Below the pieces are notes generated by a model. The model did no database searches. It was not told the DNA's origin and saw only the letters and a program-made list of their open reading frames with translations. A DNA stretch of 64,000 nucleotides. Source: an uncultured Bacteroides sp. GTDB taxonomy: Bacteria > Bacteroidota > Bacteroidia > Bacteroidales > Bacteroidaceae. Shown here piece after piece: positions 1 through 9,347 of this stretch. The stretch spans positions 209,725 through 273,724 of the forward strand of contig CALADS010000074.1 in assembly GCA_937890825.1 (NCBI GenBank). Direction: 5' to 3'. Positions within the stretch are counted from its first letter, which is position 1, and each line of letters opens with the position of its first letter. The position numbers were made by a program, and so were the translations under genes.

Positions 1-2
1 AC

Positions 3-107
3 AGAGACCATACACATACTTCCTTGAAAGGAGCGCACATGAATGCCGAAAGCATAGCCAAAGGACTGAAAGAGACCAATTGTCCGCTGAAAGATTATCT
101 GAAATAA
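3..107 (+). CDS. C-terminal end of a CE12-type rhamnogalacturonan acetylesterase (5' end outside window)
   Basis: Only the last 34 codons are present, ending at TAA 105-107. The translated tail contains DHTH followed by about 20 residues of a typical closing helix. This matches the Asp-x-x-His block that supplies the catalytic acid and base in SGNH/GDSL esterases of the CE12 (YesT/RgaE) type, which remove acetyl groups from rhamnogalacturonan. The complete CE12 gene further along the window has the equivalent DNTH block. Family assignment from so short a piece is an inference, but the motif and the pectin context agree. The locus therefore continues to the left of the window. Confidence 0.6.
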   Translation, partial: RDHTHTSLKGAHMNAESIAKGLKETNCPLKDYLK

Positions 108-144
108 GCAGACTCTGAAATTCTTGATACATTCTAACCACCAG

Positions 145-183
145 AACCGGGGCAGATGTCATTATAAGGCATCTGCCCCGGTT
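145..183 (+). terminator. Strong hairpin terminator after the partial esterase
   Basis: Perfect 14-bp inverted repeat, arms 145-158 and 170-183 (AACCGGGGCAGATG and its complement), with an 11-nt loop, 37 bp after the stop codon. No long T-run follows, so it may work in either direction or as a 3' stabilizer. Confidence 0.7.
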
Positions 184-229
184 GCTTTCATAGCTGTTCA
201 AGTATAAAAAAGCATTCACCCTATATAAG

Positions 230-321
230 AACTATAAACGGCAGTGCCGCTTGTATAAACGACAGCGCCGTTTGTATAAACGGCACCGCTGCTTGTATAA
301 ACGGCACCGCCGTTTATAGTT
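230..321. repeat. Four 21-bp tandem repeats, each near-palindromic
   Basis: Units start at 233, 254, 275 and 296 with exact 21-bp spacing and a few substitutions; each holds TATAAACG followed by a GC-rich core. The last copy (297-317) is a perfect inverted repeat: ATAAACGGC, ACC, then GCCGTTTAT. The outer ends also pair, arms 230-242 and 309-321 (13 bp), so the array can fold as one long hairpin or several small ones. It lies between the terminators of two converging transcription units. No cas genes are present and there are no unique spacers. Confidence 0.85.
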
Positions 322-460
322 TCCACCTTCTATTCCGGAGTTTATCAGCAGGTTTCACAACTTTCTAAAGCCATCTGCTGCATAATCCTGAAGCAGTCAG
401 GCTTTCTTATACTTACTCGCAAAACCAGTATTCACCACTCCTTTCACCGGTAAAAACAAA

Positions 461-492
461 GCGGGTAATGCAGCATCCGCCACATTACCCGC
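461..492 (-). terminator. Terminator of the leftward SusCD/PL11 operon
   Basis: Inverted repeat GCGGGTAATG (461-470) with its complement at 483-492 and a 12-nt loop. Read on the minus strand it is followed by a T-rich tract (complement of 452-460). It sits 31 bp beyond the stop codon of the PL11 gene. The rest of 322-460 shows no gene or other signal. Confidence 0.75.
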
Positions 493-522
493 ACATTATC
501 CATACAGATAAATCCTATCTGA

Positions 523-2622
523 TTACTTCATCGTCTCAGCTCCTACGTAATAACCCAAGTTGGTACCTTGGTTATAACCGATATTCTGCATCGCCTGCGA
601 CATATCATACGTATGGTCGGTCATCAAGTGACGAAGACGGTGCGTAGTAGGATGATTGGTAGAGAAGATGTAAAGAGACTGATTGTCTGCCGAACCGAGG
701 ATTATTTCCTCACGGTAGTCACCCAGGAAGTCGCCATAATAACAAGGATTGTACTTCGTGCTGTGATTACCATCGTTAGCACCGTAAAGTCCGAAATAAA
801 CCAAGCGGTTCTTGTTGCTCTTTTCCACATCCGGATTCTCCCTATAGCTGGCCACACTGGCACGGTCGTACATTTCGCGCGTGGATTGTCCGCTCCAGTA
901 GATAGCAGCATTATACATCACACCGCCACCGATACCTGTAGGATATTTATCGGAAACCTTAGCTCCGGTGTTACAGCCGTACATGCCCGACTGCAACGAC
1001 GACCAGTATTCAAAATCCTTGTTTTCGGGGTCTACATCGGCCACGATACAACGGCCCACATCACCGTTCAATCCCTGACCATGACCGGCAATCAACGTAC
1101 CGGTAGCTGCATCAATTACCTGACAGGCATATCCCAACCCTTGCAGCGCATAGGTATTCTCTTCTTCAAAACAAGCCACAATCTGCAATCCTGCACGGTC
1201 TTTAATAAACTTACCTACATACAGACAGTCGCCATGACCGTTGCCCGTACACCAAAGTTCTTTACCATCATGGTCGATGGCAGCCGAACCATACAAAATC
1301 TCGTCTTTGCCATCGCCATCCAAATCGGCCACCCGGAAGGCATGCGAACACATGGCCAGCCACTTAGGGTCATGTTCTACGGTATCGAATTTCCAACGCA
1401 CTTCCAATTGATTATTTTTGAGATCCAGTGCCCATACCTGCCAGTTCTTATACACACCGCGGGTAATAATCAGACTGGGATTGGAAGTTCTGATTCCGGT
1501 AGCGGCATCGGGTACACCATCCAGATAAGCCACACCGATAAAGAAACGATCCATACGGTTACCGTAGTCATCGCCCCAATAAGTAGCCCAATACTGTGCC
1601 CGTTCCAACTTGGATTTATCTTCCTCGCCACGCGGAATGTTCGGAGTGCGGGTGATTTCCCTACCGTCGAAACCTCTACAGATGGATATATATTCAGGGC
1701 CTTCGAATATCAATCCGGCGATAGAGTTGATGCTGGCACCCGAATACCAACCACCGGTACCCTGTTCACGGGTGCGGTAATCGTTTACATGGCCATTGGC
1801 ATCGGTAATTACCTTACCGTCGGCAAACTTGGTACCTTCTGAACTACGGAAAGCGAGTTCACAGAGGCCGTCACCATCAAAATCATACAACACAAAAGAA
1901 GTGTAATGTGAGCCCGAACGGATATTTACCCCCAGGTCTATCTGCCACAAGAACGTACCGTCCAGCCGGTAAGCCTCCAGCAGCGTGGTTCCGTTGTGCC
2001 AGCCCCCTTGGTTGGCACCGTCGTACGGTTCACGTTTCAGCACGATTTCCAGCTGGCCGTCGCCGTCCAAATCGCCCAACTGGGCATCGTCTGCCTTATA
2101 AAGCAGCGAAGGGTCGGGCACATTGGTGTTCAACTTAATTTCTCGGTAGAATTTCTGTGCCATCTCTGCCGTAAACGTATACTCGCAAAGTTCTTCTTCC
2201 GCCCCGTTGGCACCTACCGATGTAACCCGGTAACGGTTGCTGACTTGCGGATTGATAGTGGCATCCGACCAGCAGGAAGCGTTCGTAATGGGCTGTTCAT
2301 TCAATTTTACTTCAGCTCCCCCATCTTCCGACTTATAGATATTGAAAGCTATATTGTCGGGGTCGGTAAGGAACATACGCCAGCTGATTAAAGCGGCCGA
2401 GATACCGGAAGCATTGTGGGCATCAGATTTCCATTGGGCATCGTAGCTTACCCACATGGCGCGGTCTTTATAGTCCTGTGCAGTGGGGAGCTCGGGCAGG
2501 GGCTGCTCTGTCTGAGCACCCCCACCCTCGCCGGGATTATCAATCAATTCATCGTTGTCTGAGCAGGCCAGCATACCTGCCATGATGCAGGCTGCATATA
2601 AATAGTTCGTATATTTTCTCAT
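523..2622 (-). CDS. PL11 rhamnogalacturonan lyase, lipoprotein
   Basis: Predicted to cleave the rhamnose-galacturonate bond of the RG-I backbone by beta-elimination at the cell surface. The product has an SPII signal with lipobox LAC (Cys20 from the chosen start). An N-terminal beta-sandwich is followed by an eight-bladed-propeller-like region with calcium-binding DxDxDG motifs near residues 184, 247 and 433 (LGDLDGDGQ, LYDFDGDGL, VADLDGDGK), and the block SGSHYTSFVLYDFDG, which is typical of PL11 (YesW/YesX). The ATG at 2622 places the signal peptide correctly; an in-frame ATG at 2649 would add nine residues. It is last in the operon, immediately after a susD gene. Endo versus exo action cannot be read from the sequence. 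Confidence 0.9.
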   Translation of the reverse strand: MRKYTNYLYAACIMAGMLACSDNDELIDNPGEGGGAQTEQPLPELPTAQDYKDRAMWVSYDAQWKSDAHNASGISAALISWRMFLTDPDNIAFNIYKSEDGGAEVKLNEQPITNASCWSDATINPQVSNRYRVTSVGANGAEEELCEYTFTAEMAQKFYREIKLNTNVPDPSLLYKADDAQLGDLDGDGQLEIVLKREPYDGANQGGWHNGTTLLEAYRLDGTFLWQIDLGVNIRSGSHYTSFVLYDFDGDGLCELAFRSSEGTKFADGKVITDANGHVNDYRTREQGTGGWYSGASINSIAGLIFEGPEYISICRGFDGREITRTPNIPRGEEDKSKLERAQYWATYWGDDYGNRMDRFFIGVAYLDGVPDAATGIRTSNPSLIITRGVYKNWQVWALDLKNNQLEVRWKFDTVEHDPKWLAMCSHAFRVADLDGDGKDEILYGSAAIDHDGKELWCTGNGHGDCLYVGKFIKDRAGLQIVACFEEENTYALQGLGYACQVIDAATGTLIAGHGQGLNGDVGRCIVADVDPENKDFEYWSSLQSGMYGCNTGAKVSDKYPTGIGGGVMYNAAIYWSGQSTREMYDRASVASYRENPDVEKSNKNRLVYFGLYGANDGNHSTKYNPCYYGDFLGDYREEIILGSADNQSLYIFSTNHPTTHRLRHLMTDHTYDMSQAMQNIGYNQGTNLGYYVGAETMK

Positions 2623-2655
2623 GGATAGGATTCTTTTAATTGTTACCATACATAA

Positions 2656-4380
2656 TTACCATCCCGGATTCTGTGTCAGGTTAGGATTCTTGGCGCATTC
2701 GGTCTGAGGAATCGGGAAAAGATACATTTTGTCGTTCCACTGGCGAGGCACCGATACACGGGTGTAAGAGAAGGACTTGTCGGGATTCATCGTAATCTTC
2801 ATCTGGTCGATAGAAGTAAAGAATTTATCCCCTTCTTTCCAGCGGCGCACATCCCAGAAGCGATGGCCTTCGAAAGCCAGTTCCACCATCCGCTCGTTCT
2901 GGTATTTGGCCCACCATTTTTCTGAGTCCATACCTGCCGGAAAGTCAGGCATCTTACTGCGTTGGCGGGTCTTGTTCACAAAGGTATTGGCCGGTTGCGG
3001 GAATTCACTATCATTCTTGTAGGCATCGTTGCCGAAGTATCTAAACAGGGCTTCCGCATAGTTCAGGTAGAATTCTCCCATACGATACGTAATCCAAGTA
3101 TGGTAAGCCGTAGTGGGTTGTGCATTCGTAGTATTGATGGCACTCTGGCAATACTTCTTCAGGTAATAGCCGGTAGGCGTACCTCCTGGCAGCGGCTCTG
3201 CGTTGGCACCTCCCTGATAAATCTGCAACCCGCCTTCATCGGTATTCCAATTGGGCCACTTGACATCGCCGTTCTTGGCAATGGTGGCGTAGAAACGCGG
3301 GTCGCGACCTTCATAATTAGGTTGTTCGTCGTTTTTGTCTGGACGTTCACCGGTTTTCTGGAATTCATACGCATCCACCAACGTCTGCGTGGGGCAGTTG
3401 CCTCCCTTGCAGTTTTCTAAACCGATGGGGAAGTTGTTCTTCTCAAAGGAATTGTTGGCACGATTGGCACGGCAGGCAAAGATAATCTCGTCGATGGCTT
3501 TCTTATAGCTGTCGGCAGCCCACAACATCTCATATTTATCAATCAATTTCATGCGCGCAGCCTCGCACACTTCAATCAGTTCCTTATGAGCCTGGGCAGC
3601 GCGGTGCCACAGGTCTTTATAGCCTTCTGAGCCCTCAGAATGAGGATTGAACAGCGGACTGGCGGCATAAAGTGCCGTACGAGCCTTCAGTGCCAGCACT
3701 GCCCGCTTGTTGGCACGTCCTGTTTCAGCAGCCTCACCCGACGGAAGCAAGGTGCCCAAATCATTATAGTCGGGAATAATGAGATCTTTGATGGCATCGC
3801 ACTCACCGATAATCCAGTCGAACACTTCCTGCACAGGCTTGCGGGTCAATGTATTGGCTTCAGAAGCAGAAAGCAGGTGGTCGGTAAAAGGAATATCGCC
3901 ATACTGACGCGCCAGATTGAAATAGAAATAAGCGCGCAGGAAACGAACTTCGTACTGATAATTGTTGTAGCGGTTCATTTCTGCCTTATAGTCGGACAGC
4001 TGCTCGTATTCTTTAAACTCCAATCCGGTGAAGTTCTCCAGATAATCGTTGCAGTTGGCAATGGCCTTATAGCTGGCATTCCACACACTGCTTTGCGCAT
4101 TCACCGGACTCCACACACCGTTGTAGAAATACTCGATGGAATTTCCGGTATAGGCATATTGCGATTCATCGGTGGCAGAACCCATCACAGCACCGCTGTA
4201 ATTGCCAAAATCGGCATCCAGCGACTGATAGATATTAGATACCAGACCGCCCACGTCATAGAAAGTACGTTTCACATAGTCGGCATCGTAAGGATTATAT
4301 TCCGAATAGTCCATTTGATCGGCACAGGCAGACAATGCGCAAATGCCCAGGACGCCGTATATCAATTTATTCAGTTTCAT
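2656..4380 (-). CDS. SusD/RagB-family glycan-binding lipoprotein
   Basis: Surface lipoprotein expected to form the lid of the neighbouring TonB-dependent SusC transporter and to bind oligosaccharide. It is 574 residues long with lipobox LSAC (Cys19), a helical TPR-like core (for example YEVRFLRAYFYFNLARQYGD around residue 140), and the C-terminal NPGW ending seen in many SusD proteins. Its start lies 24 bp after the stop of the upstream susC and its stop is just before the PL11 gene, so it is co-transcribed with both. Ligand specificity is inferred only from the pectin enzymes around it. Confidence 0.93.
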   Translation of the reverse strand: MKLNKLIYGVLGICALSACADQMDYSEYNPYDADYVKRTFYDVGGLVSNIYQSLDADFGNYSGAVMGSATDESQYAYTGNSIEYFYNGVWSPVNAQSSVWNASYKAIANCNDYLENFTGLEFKEYEQLSDYKAEMNRYNNYQYEVRFLRAYFYFNLARQYGDIPFTDHLLSASEANTLTRKPVQEVFDWIIGECDAIKDLIIPDYNDLGTLLPSGEAAETGRANKRAVLALKARTALYAASPLFNPHSEGSEGYKDLWHRAAQAHKELIEVCEAARMKLIDKYEMLWAADSYKKAIDEIIFACRANRANNSFEKNNFPIGLENCKGGNCPTQTLVDAYEFQKTGERPDKNDEQPNYEGRDPRFYATIAKNGDVKWPNWNTDEGGLQIYQGGANAEPLPGGTPTGYYLKKYCQSAINTTNAQPTTAYHTWITYRMGEFYLNYAEALFRYFGNDAYKNDSEFPQPANTFVNKTRQRSKMPDFPAGMDSEKWWAKYQNERMVELAFEGHRFWDVRRWKEGDKFFTSIDQMKITMNPDKSFSYTRVSVPRQWNDKMYLFPIPQTECAKNPNLTQNPGW

Positions 4381-4404
4381 TCTTCAAATAGTTTATTTAC
4401 ATGA

Positions 4405-7269
4405 TTAAAAACCAATCTTCACACCTACCACTACACTCTTGGTCAGAGGGTTGGTGGTTCCCAAAGCCTCGGGATCGGCCACATCGATGTGATCGAAGCA
4501 AAGCAAGTCTGTACCGCGCACATAGAGCGTAGCGCTTCCCAGCACCTTCGTTTTCTTCACCAGCTGTTCGGGGAACTTATAATACAATTCCACATTACGC
4601 AGTTTCAGGAAAGAACGGTCGGCCAGCCACAACGTACTGTTCTGATAGTTGTTGGCATTGCTCTGAGAGCTCAGTCTCGGATAACGGGCATCCGGGGTAT
4701 TCTCAGTCCAACGGTTTTCGTAATAATGCGTAGAAAGGTTGGTGTTGTTAATCAAAGGCCAGAACATGCTCTTGGTGTTCAAGATAGCCGAATAACGACC
4801 GGTTCCCTGGAACATGGCATCCACGCCCAAGCCTTTCCATTCAGCTCCCAGGTGGAAGGAATAATAGATTTCGGGGGCCGTGGCACTGTAGCCGATGGCG
4901 GTAACGTCGTTGCCATTGATCACCTTATCTCCATTCACATCCACATACTTGATGTCGCCCGGCACTACAGTAGAGAAATTCTGCGGATAGCTGGCTTCCA
5001 CCTCTGCTTTGTCGGCAAAGAGTCCGTCGGATACCAGACCGAAAATCTGATTCAGGCGATGACCCGTACGACGCAAGTTACCGTACAGGCGAGGTTCTTC
5101 CATCTGTTCCTTGATTTCATTGCGAGTGAAAAGGAAGTTGGTACCTGCATTCAGTTTCCAGTCACCTATCCGCTTGGTGTAGTTCAATCCCATTTCCACA
5201 CCCCAACTGTCTACGATACCTGCATTCTCGTACGGAGCATCCATACCCAATACAGAAGAATACAGTCCGTCGGTAGCCACCCAGATGTCTTTTCTGCGCT
5301 GATAGAATCCTTCCACATTCACATCCAGGCTCTTGAACAGAGTAGCGTCCAGACCTACGTTGTACTTGAAAGCTTTCTCGTGCGTAGAATTGTAAGAAGC
5401 CAGACGATTGATGTAAGTGCTTCCGAAAGAAGATTCATAGCCGGCATCGAACAGGTAACGGCTACCTGTGGTGGTATAGATTTGTTCCCAGTAATTATAT
5501 ACATTGTTGCTGCCGTCCTTAGGCAGATAATCGGCATTGATGACACCGAACGAAGCACGCAGTTTCAGAAAATCAATCCAGTTGACATTCTCCATGAACT
5601 GTTCTTCCGACAATACCCAAGCGGCAGACAGTGTAGGAGAGAAAGACCACTTGTGTCCCGGAGCCAACAGATTAGAAGCCGAACCTACCAAGGCCAAATC
5701 TGCGTAATAGCGGCGGTTGTATCCGTAGTGGGCAAACCACGATACATTCTGGCGGTAGATGGAGGTATTGACTCCATAGCTGTCTTTGAACTCGTACTCC
5801 CACTTCAACTGTGAATATACGTCGTGCTTGCCGAAACTACGGGTATAGTCAAATCCTCCGGAGAAATTAAACTGACGGGCCCACTGGTTGATGTCGGCAC
5901 CTGTAGCCATTTCGCCCTGCGTACCTCCGGTTACCACCGTATAGGTAGGACCTCCTGCACTGGCATCCTGCCAGTTGGCTGTATAGCCTTTATAGGGGAA
6001 CGTACGGCTGTGGTCTTCCCAAATGGAAGAGTAGTTATCGTAGGCCAAACGGAAATGGGCACCCAATCCCTTCAGCAAACCGGACAGATCTTGCGACAAT
6101 GTTAAATCAGCCAACAAGCTGCGGGTATGCCCTTTACTGTAGGCTGCACCCTGCGACAAGGCCACCGGGTTCATGGTGCCTGCCCAAGTAGTGCTGCCTC
6201 CCCAAGTACCGTCTTCCGTGCGAACCGGAAAAGCAGCCGAAGGAAGCGAATAGACCAAATCCCATAAATCAATGCTGGAAGTGGCCGGACGGCTCGATTC
6301 AGAAAGCGTACCTAGCAAATTAAGTTTCAACTTGGTGGTACTGGTCAGGTCGATATCCAGGTTGGTGCGCAGATTGGCACTGGAGTATTTATCCTGTGTG
6401 GAGTAGCCATCATTCATACCGGTGTTTGCTACAAAACCTTTATCGGTAAGCAATCCCAGCATGGCGTAATAGCGGAATTTCTGTCTGCCACCGATAAACT
6501 CTATGTTGTAGCGATTAGACACTCCATGATTACGGAAAGTCTCATCAATCCAATCTACATTCGGATACAGATAAGGCAACATGTTATTGACATTATGGGC
6601 CACACCGTCTACTCTGCCGTAGCGGAAGGCATCAATCTCATTCTGCGTATAGCGCGGTGACAACCCTTCATAACCACGTGCTTCGTTCATGGCTTCTGCA
6701 TACACAGCCGCATCTACAAACTCCGGACGGCGCGACTGGAAATTAATCACATGGTCGTAAGAGAAGTTGATTTCACTGCTGTTGTACTTGCCTCGCTTCG
6801 TAGTAATCAGGATGGCACCGTTGATAGCTTTATATCCATACAAAGCTACGGCAGCCGCATCTTTCAATACAGATACAGAAGCCACTTCTTCCGGCGATAC
6901 CAGACTCATGTCGCGCTCCAGACCGTCTACCAACACCAGCGGAGAACTGCTGGAAAGGCTCTGCAATCCGCGAATGTAGAAAGTAGGGTCGGTGCTGGAA
7001 TAATTGCCGGCATTCTGCAGGGTCATCAAGCCCACTCCTTGTCCAAACAACGTATTGGAAATGTTTTTAGAAGTCCGGTTACTGAACTCCTCATTGTTTA
7101 CGGTAGAAATGGAAGCCGTGGATTCATGGCGGGAAAAGAGGCGTTGCACGCCTACATCCACCGTAGCTGAATCCTGGGCCAGTTTTCCGTTATCATTTAT
7201 GTTTTGGGCGACCGACGGCATACCGAAAGCTGCCATCAGAGCCAATACCCATAGTTTATTATTTTTCAT
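4405..7269 (-). CDS. SusC-like TonB-dependent transporter lacking the N-terminal carboxypeptidase-like domain
   Basis: Outer-membrane beta-barrel expected to import oligosaccharides with TonB energy. It is 954 residues long with a Sec signal ending near AQ22. A VDVGVQ segment then stands where a TonB box would be, followed by the plug (FYIRGLQSLS, LVLVDGLERD, and the GAILITTKRG block common to SusC proteins) and a barrel ending in GVKIGF. The roughly 75-residue carboxypeptidase-regulatory-like domain present in the other SusC of this operon is missing, and the start is clean, so this looks like a natural short form rather than a truncation. It is paired with the SusD downstream. Confidence 0.92.
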   Translation of the reverse strand: MKNNKLWVLALMAAFGMPSVAQNINDNGKLAQDSATVDVGVQRLFSRHESTASISTVNNEEFSNRTSKNISNTLFGQGVGLMTLQNAGNYSSTDPTFYIRGLQSLSSSSPLVLVDGLERDMSLVSPEEVASVSVLKDAAAVALYGYKAINGAILITTKRGKYNSSEINFSYDHVINFQSRRPEFVDAAVYAEAMNEARGYEGLSPRYTQNEIDAFRYGRVDGVAHNVNNMLPYLYPNVDWIDETFRNHGVSNRYNIEFIGGRQKFRYYAMLGLLTDKGFVANTGMNDGYSTQDKYSSANLRTNLDIDLTSTTKLKLNLLGTLSESSRPATSSIDLWDLVYSLPSAAFPVRTEDGTWGGSTTWAGTMNPVALSQGAAYSKGHTRSLLADLTLSQDLSGLLKGLGAHFRLAYDNYSSIWEDHSRTFPYKGYTANWQDASAGGPTYTVVTGGTQGEMATGADINQWARQFNFSGGFDYTRSFGKHDVYSQLKWEYEFKDSYGVNTSIYRQNVSWFAHYGYNRRYYADLALVGSASNLLAPGHKWSFSPTLSAAWVLSEEQFMENVNWIDFLKLRASFGVINADYLPKDGSNNVYNYWEQIYTTTGSRYLFDAGYESSFGSTYINRLASYNSTHEKAFKYNVGLDATLFKSLDVNVEGFYQRRKDIWVATDGLYSSVLGMDAPYENAGIVDSWGVEMGLNYTKRIGDWKLNAGTNFLFTRNEIKEQMEEPRLYGNLRRTGHRLNQIFGLVSDGLFADKAEVEASYPQNFSTVVPGDIKYVDVNGDKVINGNDVTAIGYSATAPEIYYSFHLGAEWKGLGVDAMFQGTGRYSAILNTKSMFWPLINNTNLSTHYYENRWTENTPDARYPRLSSQSNANNYQNSTLWLADRSFLKLRNVELYYKFPEQLVKKTKVLGSATLYVRGTDLLCFDHIDVADPEALGTTNPLTKSVVVGVKIGF

Positions 7270-7305
7270 ATCAGTGTACTAATGTCTATTATACTCATGT
7301 TCACA

Positions 7306-9321
7306 TTACCAACCGGGATTCTGAACCAGTCCATATCCCTTATTGACTTCTGTCTGCGGGAAAGGTGACAAATACCATTTGGGATCAAATCCACGGGTCC
7401 ACCATACACGCTCGCGGTTGTGAAGTCTGAACTTTTCATATTCAAACTCAGAGGGCTGAACGGCACCTTTGTTTTTACCATTTTCATCGGTACCTTCTCT
7501 CCAGGGTTTCTCCAGACGCGAACCGTCGGCAGCCAGACGATAAATCAACAGACCGTGCAACGGAGTTTCAAAGCGGTCGGCGCGTTTGTAGCGAATCAGG
7601 TCGAAGTAACGGCTGTCTTCCAGTCCCAATTCACAGGCACGTTCGCGCAAAATTTCTTCCAGCAATACCTCCTTGTTGGCGGCAGCTTCCGGACAGAACG
7701 TTTCCAATTTGCCCAAGCCTACACGAGCGCGGACTTTGTTCACCCACTCCAGTGCAAGCGAGAAATTGTTTTCTGCTTGCAGCAATGCTTCGGCATAAGT
7801 CAGATAAAGGTCGGACAGACGCAACGCTACCCAATGGATGGGCTGACGCTGGTAGTCGCTGGCGCTGAGGTAGTATTTCATATTTTCATAACCGGTGGCA
7901 TAGCGTCCGTTTTCCAGTTTGGAATTGGTACCGGCATCCGAACCGCCTACCCACAATTCATAGCTATCACCGCTCATATTGGGTGAAGACCATCCCAAGT
8001 TTTCGGGTATGTTGTTCACAATCACCGATTCATACAGACGAGGGTCGCGCGTCAAATCGAAGTTCACCAATGACTGACCGTCGTCGGCCAGAGAGCCTTT
8101 GAGGAACATCTCATTCAGGCGGCCTTCTGATTCTGTTTCATCCCAATTAAACGGACGGCCGTCTTTCCAGGGGAACATTTCCACATACTCCTGGGTCGGG
8201 GTGTAAGAGTTACGTCCGTTATCGCACCAGGTACGCCAGATGTAGGTAGTAGAACCACCCGGCCGTTCGTATCCAGCCACGCGAACGGAATGCAATACCT
8301 CGGGACTATCCAGATTAATGTACCCCATTCGATAAGCATAACGATACTCGGTAGGTGTAGGGTTGTTGGATTCTGCATAGTTCAAGTCGTAGAAGCCTTT
8401 AGACTCAATGGCCTGGAAAAGGGTGCGGCAATGCTTCAGGCAAGTAGCCCACAACTCATCGCGCTTGCCGCCATACCACACCAGATGGTTCTGCTCGGCT
8501 TCACTGTGTCCGCCGGCATAGCCCTTGGTATCGTTGAACAGCGGAGAAGCGGCAAACTGCCATAACTTACAGCGCAAGGCCATGGCACCGGCCAGCGTCC
8601 AGTGACCGCTGTCGGAGGTAAAGTCAGCCCCTTGGTAAGCCCACTTCAAAGCACCGGAATTGATAGCCTCTTCCAGCAACTTATCCATGAAATTCACGGT
8701 TTCTTCTACCGTGGCACGCGGCAGATTGTAACTGCCTTCTGTACCGGTGAACGATGAAGTAACCAGCGGCAGACCGCCGTAATGGCGGAACATATCGAAA
8801 TAACGGGCAGCAATCAGACACTTGGCCTCGGCCTTCATCTGTGCCTTTTCTTCCTCGCCCATACCGGGTACGCGGTCGATATTCTCCAGCAACAACCAGC
8901 ACCAGCGAACCGTTTGCCACACCACTTCGCGCGTATAGCCGAAGATATCGCCACGTTTCCCATAGTTGGCCGTGTGCGTACCGCTGTAATAGCTGTTATA
9001 GATAGTGGTAGCCGAATAGTGCAGCTGCCAGCAATCGGTCAGCGCATCGAACTTACCCGTATAGGGGTTGGATGAATCGGGAAAATCATCCAAATCGGCA
9101 TTTACATAAGGCAAGCCGTAATACTGACGGCTGTAGCAGGTAGCCAGGAACTGGCGGGTATAGATGGCACTGTTGAAGATGGTATCTTGTGTAGCCGTAC
9201 CACCCGGAGCCTTTTCCAAAAAGCTGTTGCCGAACTTAATCTCGTCTACGCAAGAAGAAGTTCCCAGGCAGAGTGCTCCGCCCATCAGGGCACCGACCAT
9301 CCATTTATATCTTTGTTTCAT
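7306..9321 (-). CDS. SusD/RagB-family glycan-binding lipoprotein (second pair)
   Basis: A 671-residue SusD homolog, longer than its downstream paralog, with lipobox TSSC (Cys24), helical repeats, and the paired motif in which a residue run such as RYFDMFRHYGGLPLV precedes the ligand-binding core. It ends in NPGW. The start is 26 bp after the stop of the long SusC, its obvious partner. The two SusD proteins of the operon differ strongly in sequence, so they probably bind different oligosaccharides or different lengths of the same one. Confidence 0.92.
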   Translation of the reverse strand: MKQRYKWMVGALMGGALCLGTSSCVDEIKFGNSFLEKAPGGTATQDTIFNSAIYTRQFLATCYSRQYYGLPYVNADLDDFPDSSNPYTGKFDALTDCWQLHYSATTIYNSYYSGTHTANYGKRGDIFGYTREVVWQTVRWCWLLLENIDRVPGMGEEEKAQMKAEAKCLIAARYFDMFRHYGGLPLVTSSFTGTEGSYNLPRATVEETVNFMDKLLEEAINSGALKWAYQGADFTSDSGHWTLAGAMALRCKLWQFAASPLFNDTKGYAGGHSEAEQNHLVWYGGKRDELWATCLKHCRTLFQAIESKGFYDLNYAESNNPTPTEYRYAYRMGYINLDSPEVLHSVRVAGYERPGGSTTYIWRTWCDNGRNSYTPTQEYVEMFPWKDGRPFNWDETESEGRLNEMFLKGSLADDGQSLVNFDLTRDPRLYESVIVNNIPENLGWSSPNMSGDSYELWVGGSDAGTNSKLENGRYATGYENMKYYLSASDYQRQPIHWVALRLSDLYLTYAEALLQAENNFSLALEWVNKVRARVGLGKLETFCPEAAANKEVLLEEILRERACELGLEDSRYFDLIRYKRADRFETPLHGLLIYRLAADGSRLEKPWREGTDENGKNKGAVQPSEFEYEKFRLHNRERVWWTRGFDPKWYLSPFPQTEVNKGYGLVQNPGW

Positions 9322-9347
9322 AACTGTAATCTGTCTTTAAATCTGTT

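Noticed and set aside
230..321. CRISPR-like array
   Set aside because: Units are contiguous at exact 21-bp period with no unique spacers, and there are no cas genes.
568..1842. Long open frame (424 codons) on the plus strand inside the PL11 gene
   Set aside because: It lies antisense to a clear PL11 protein with lipobox and calcium motifs; its translation has no family features. Many similar antisense frames exist over the SusC, SusD and GH genes.
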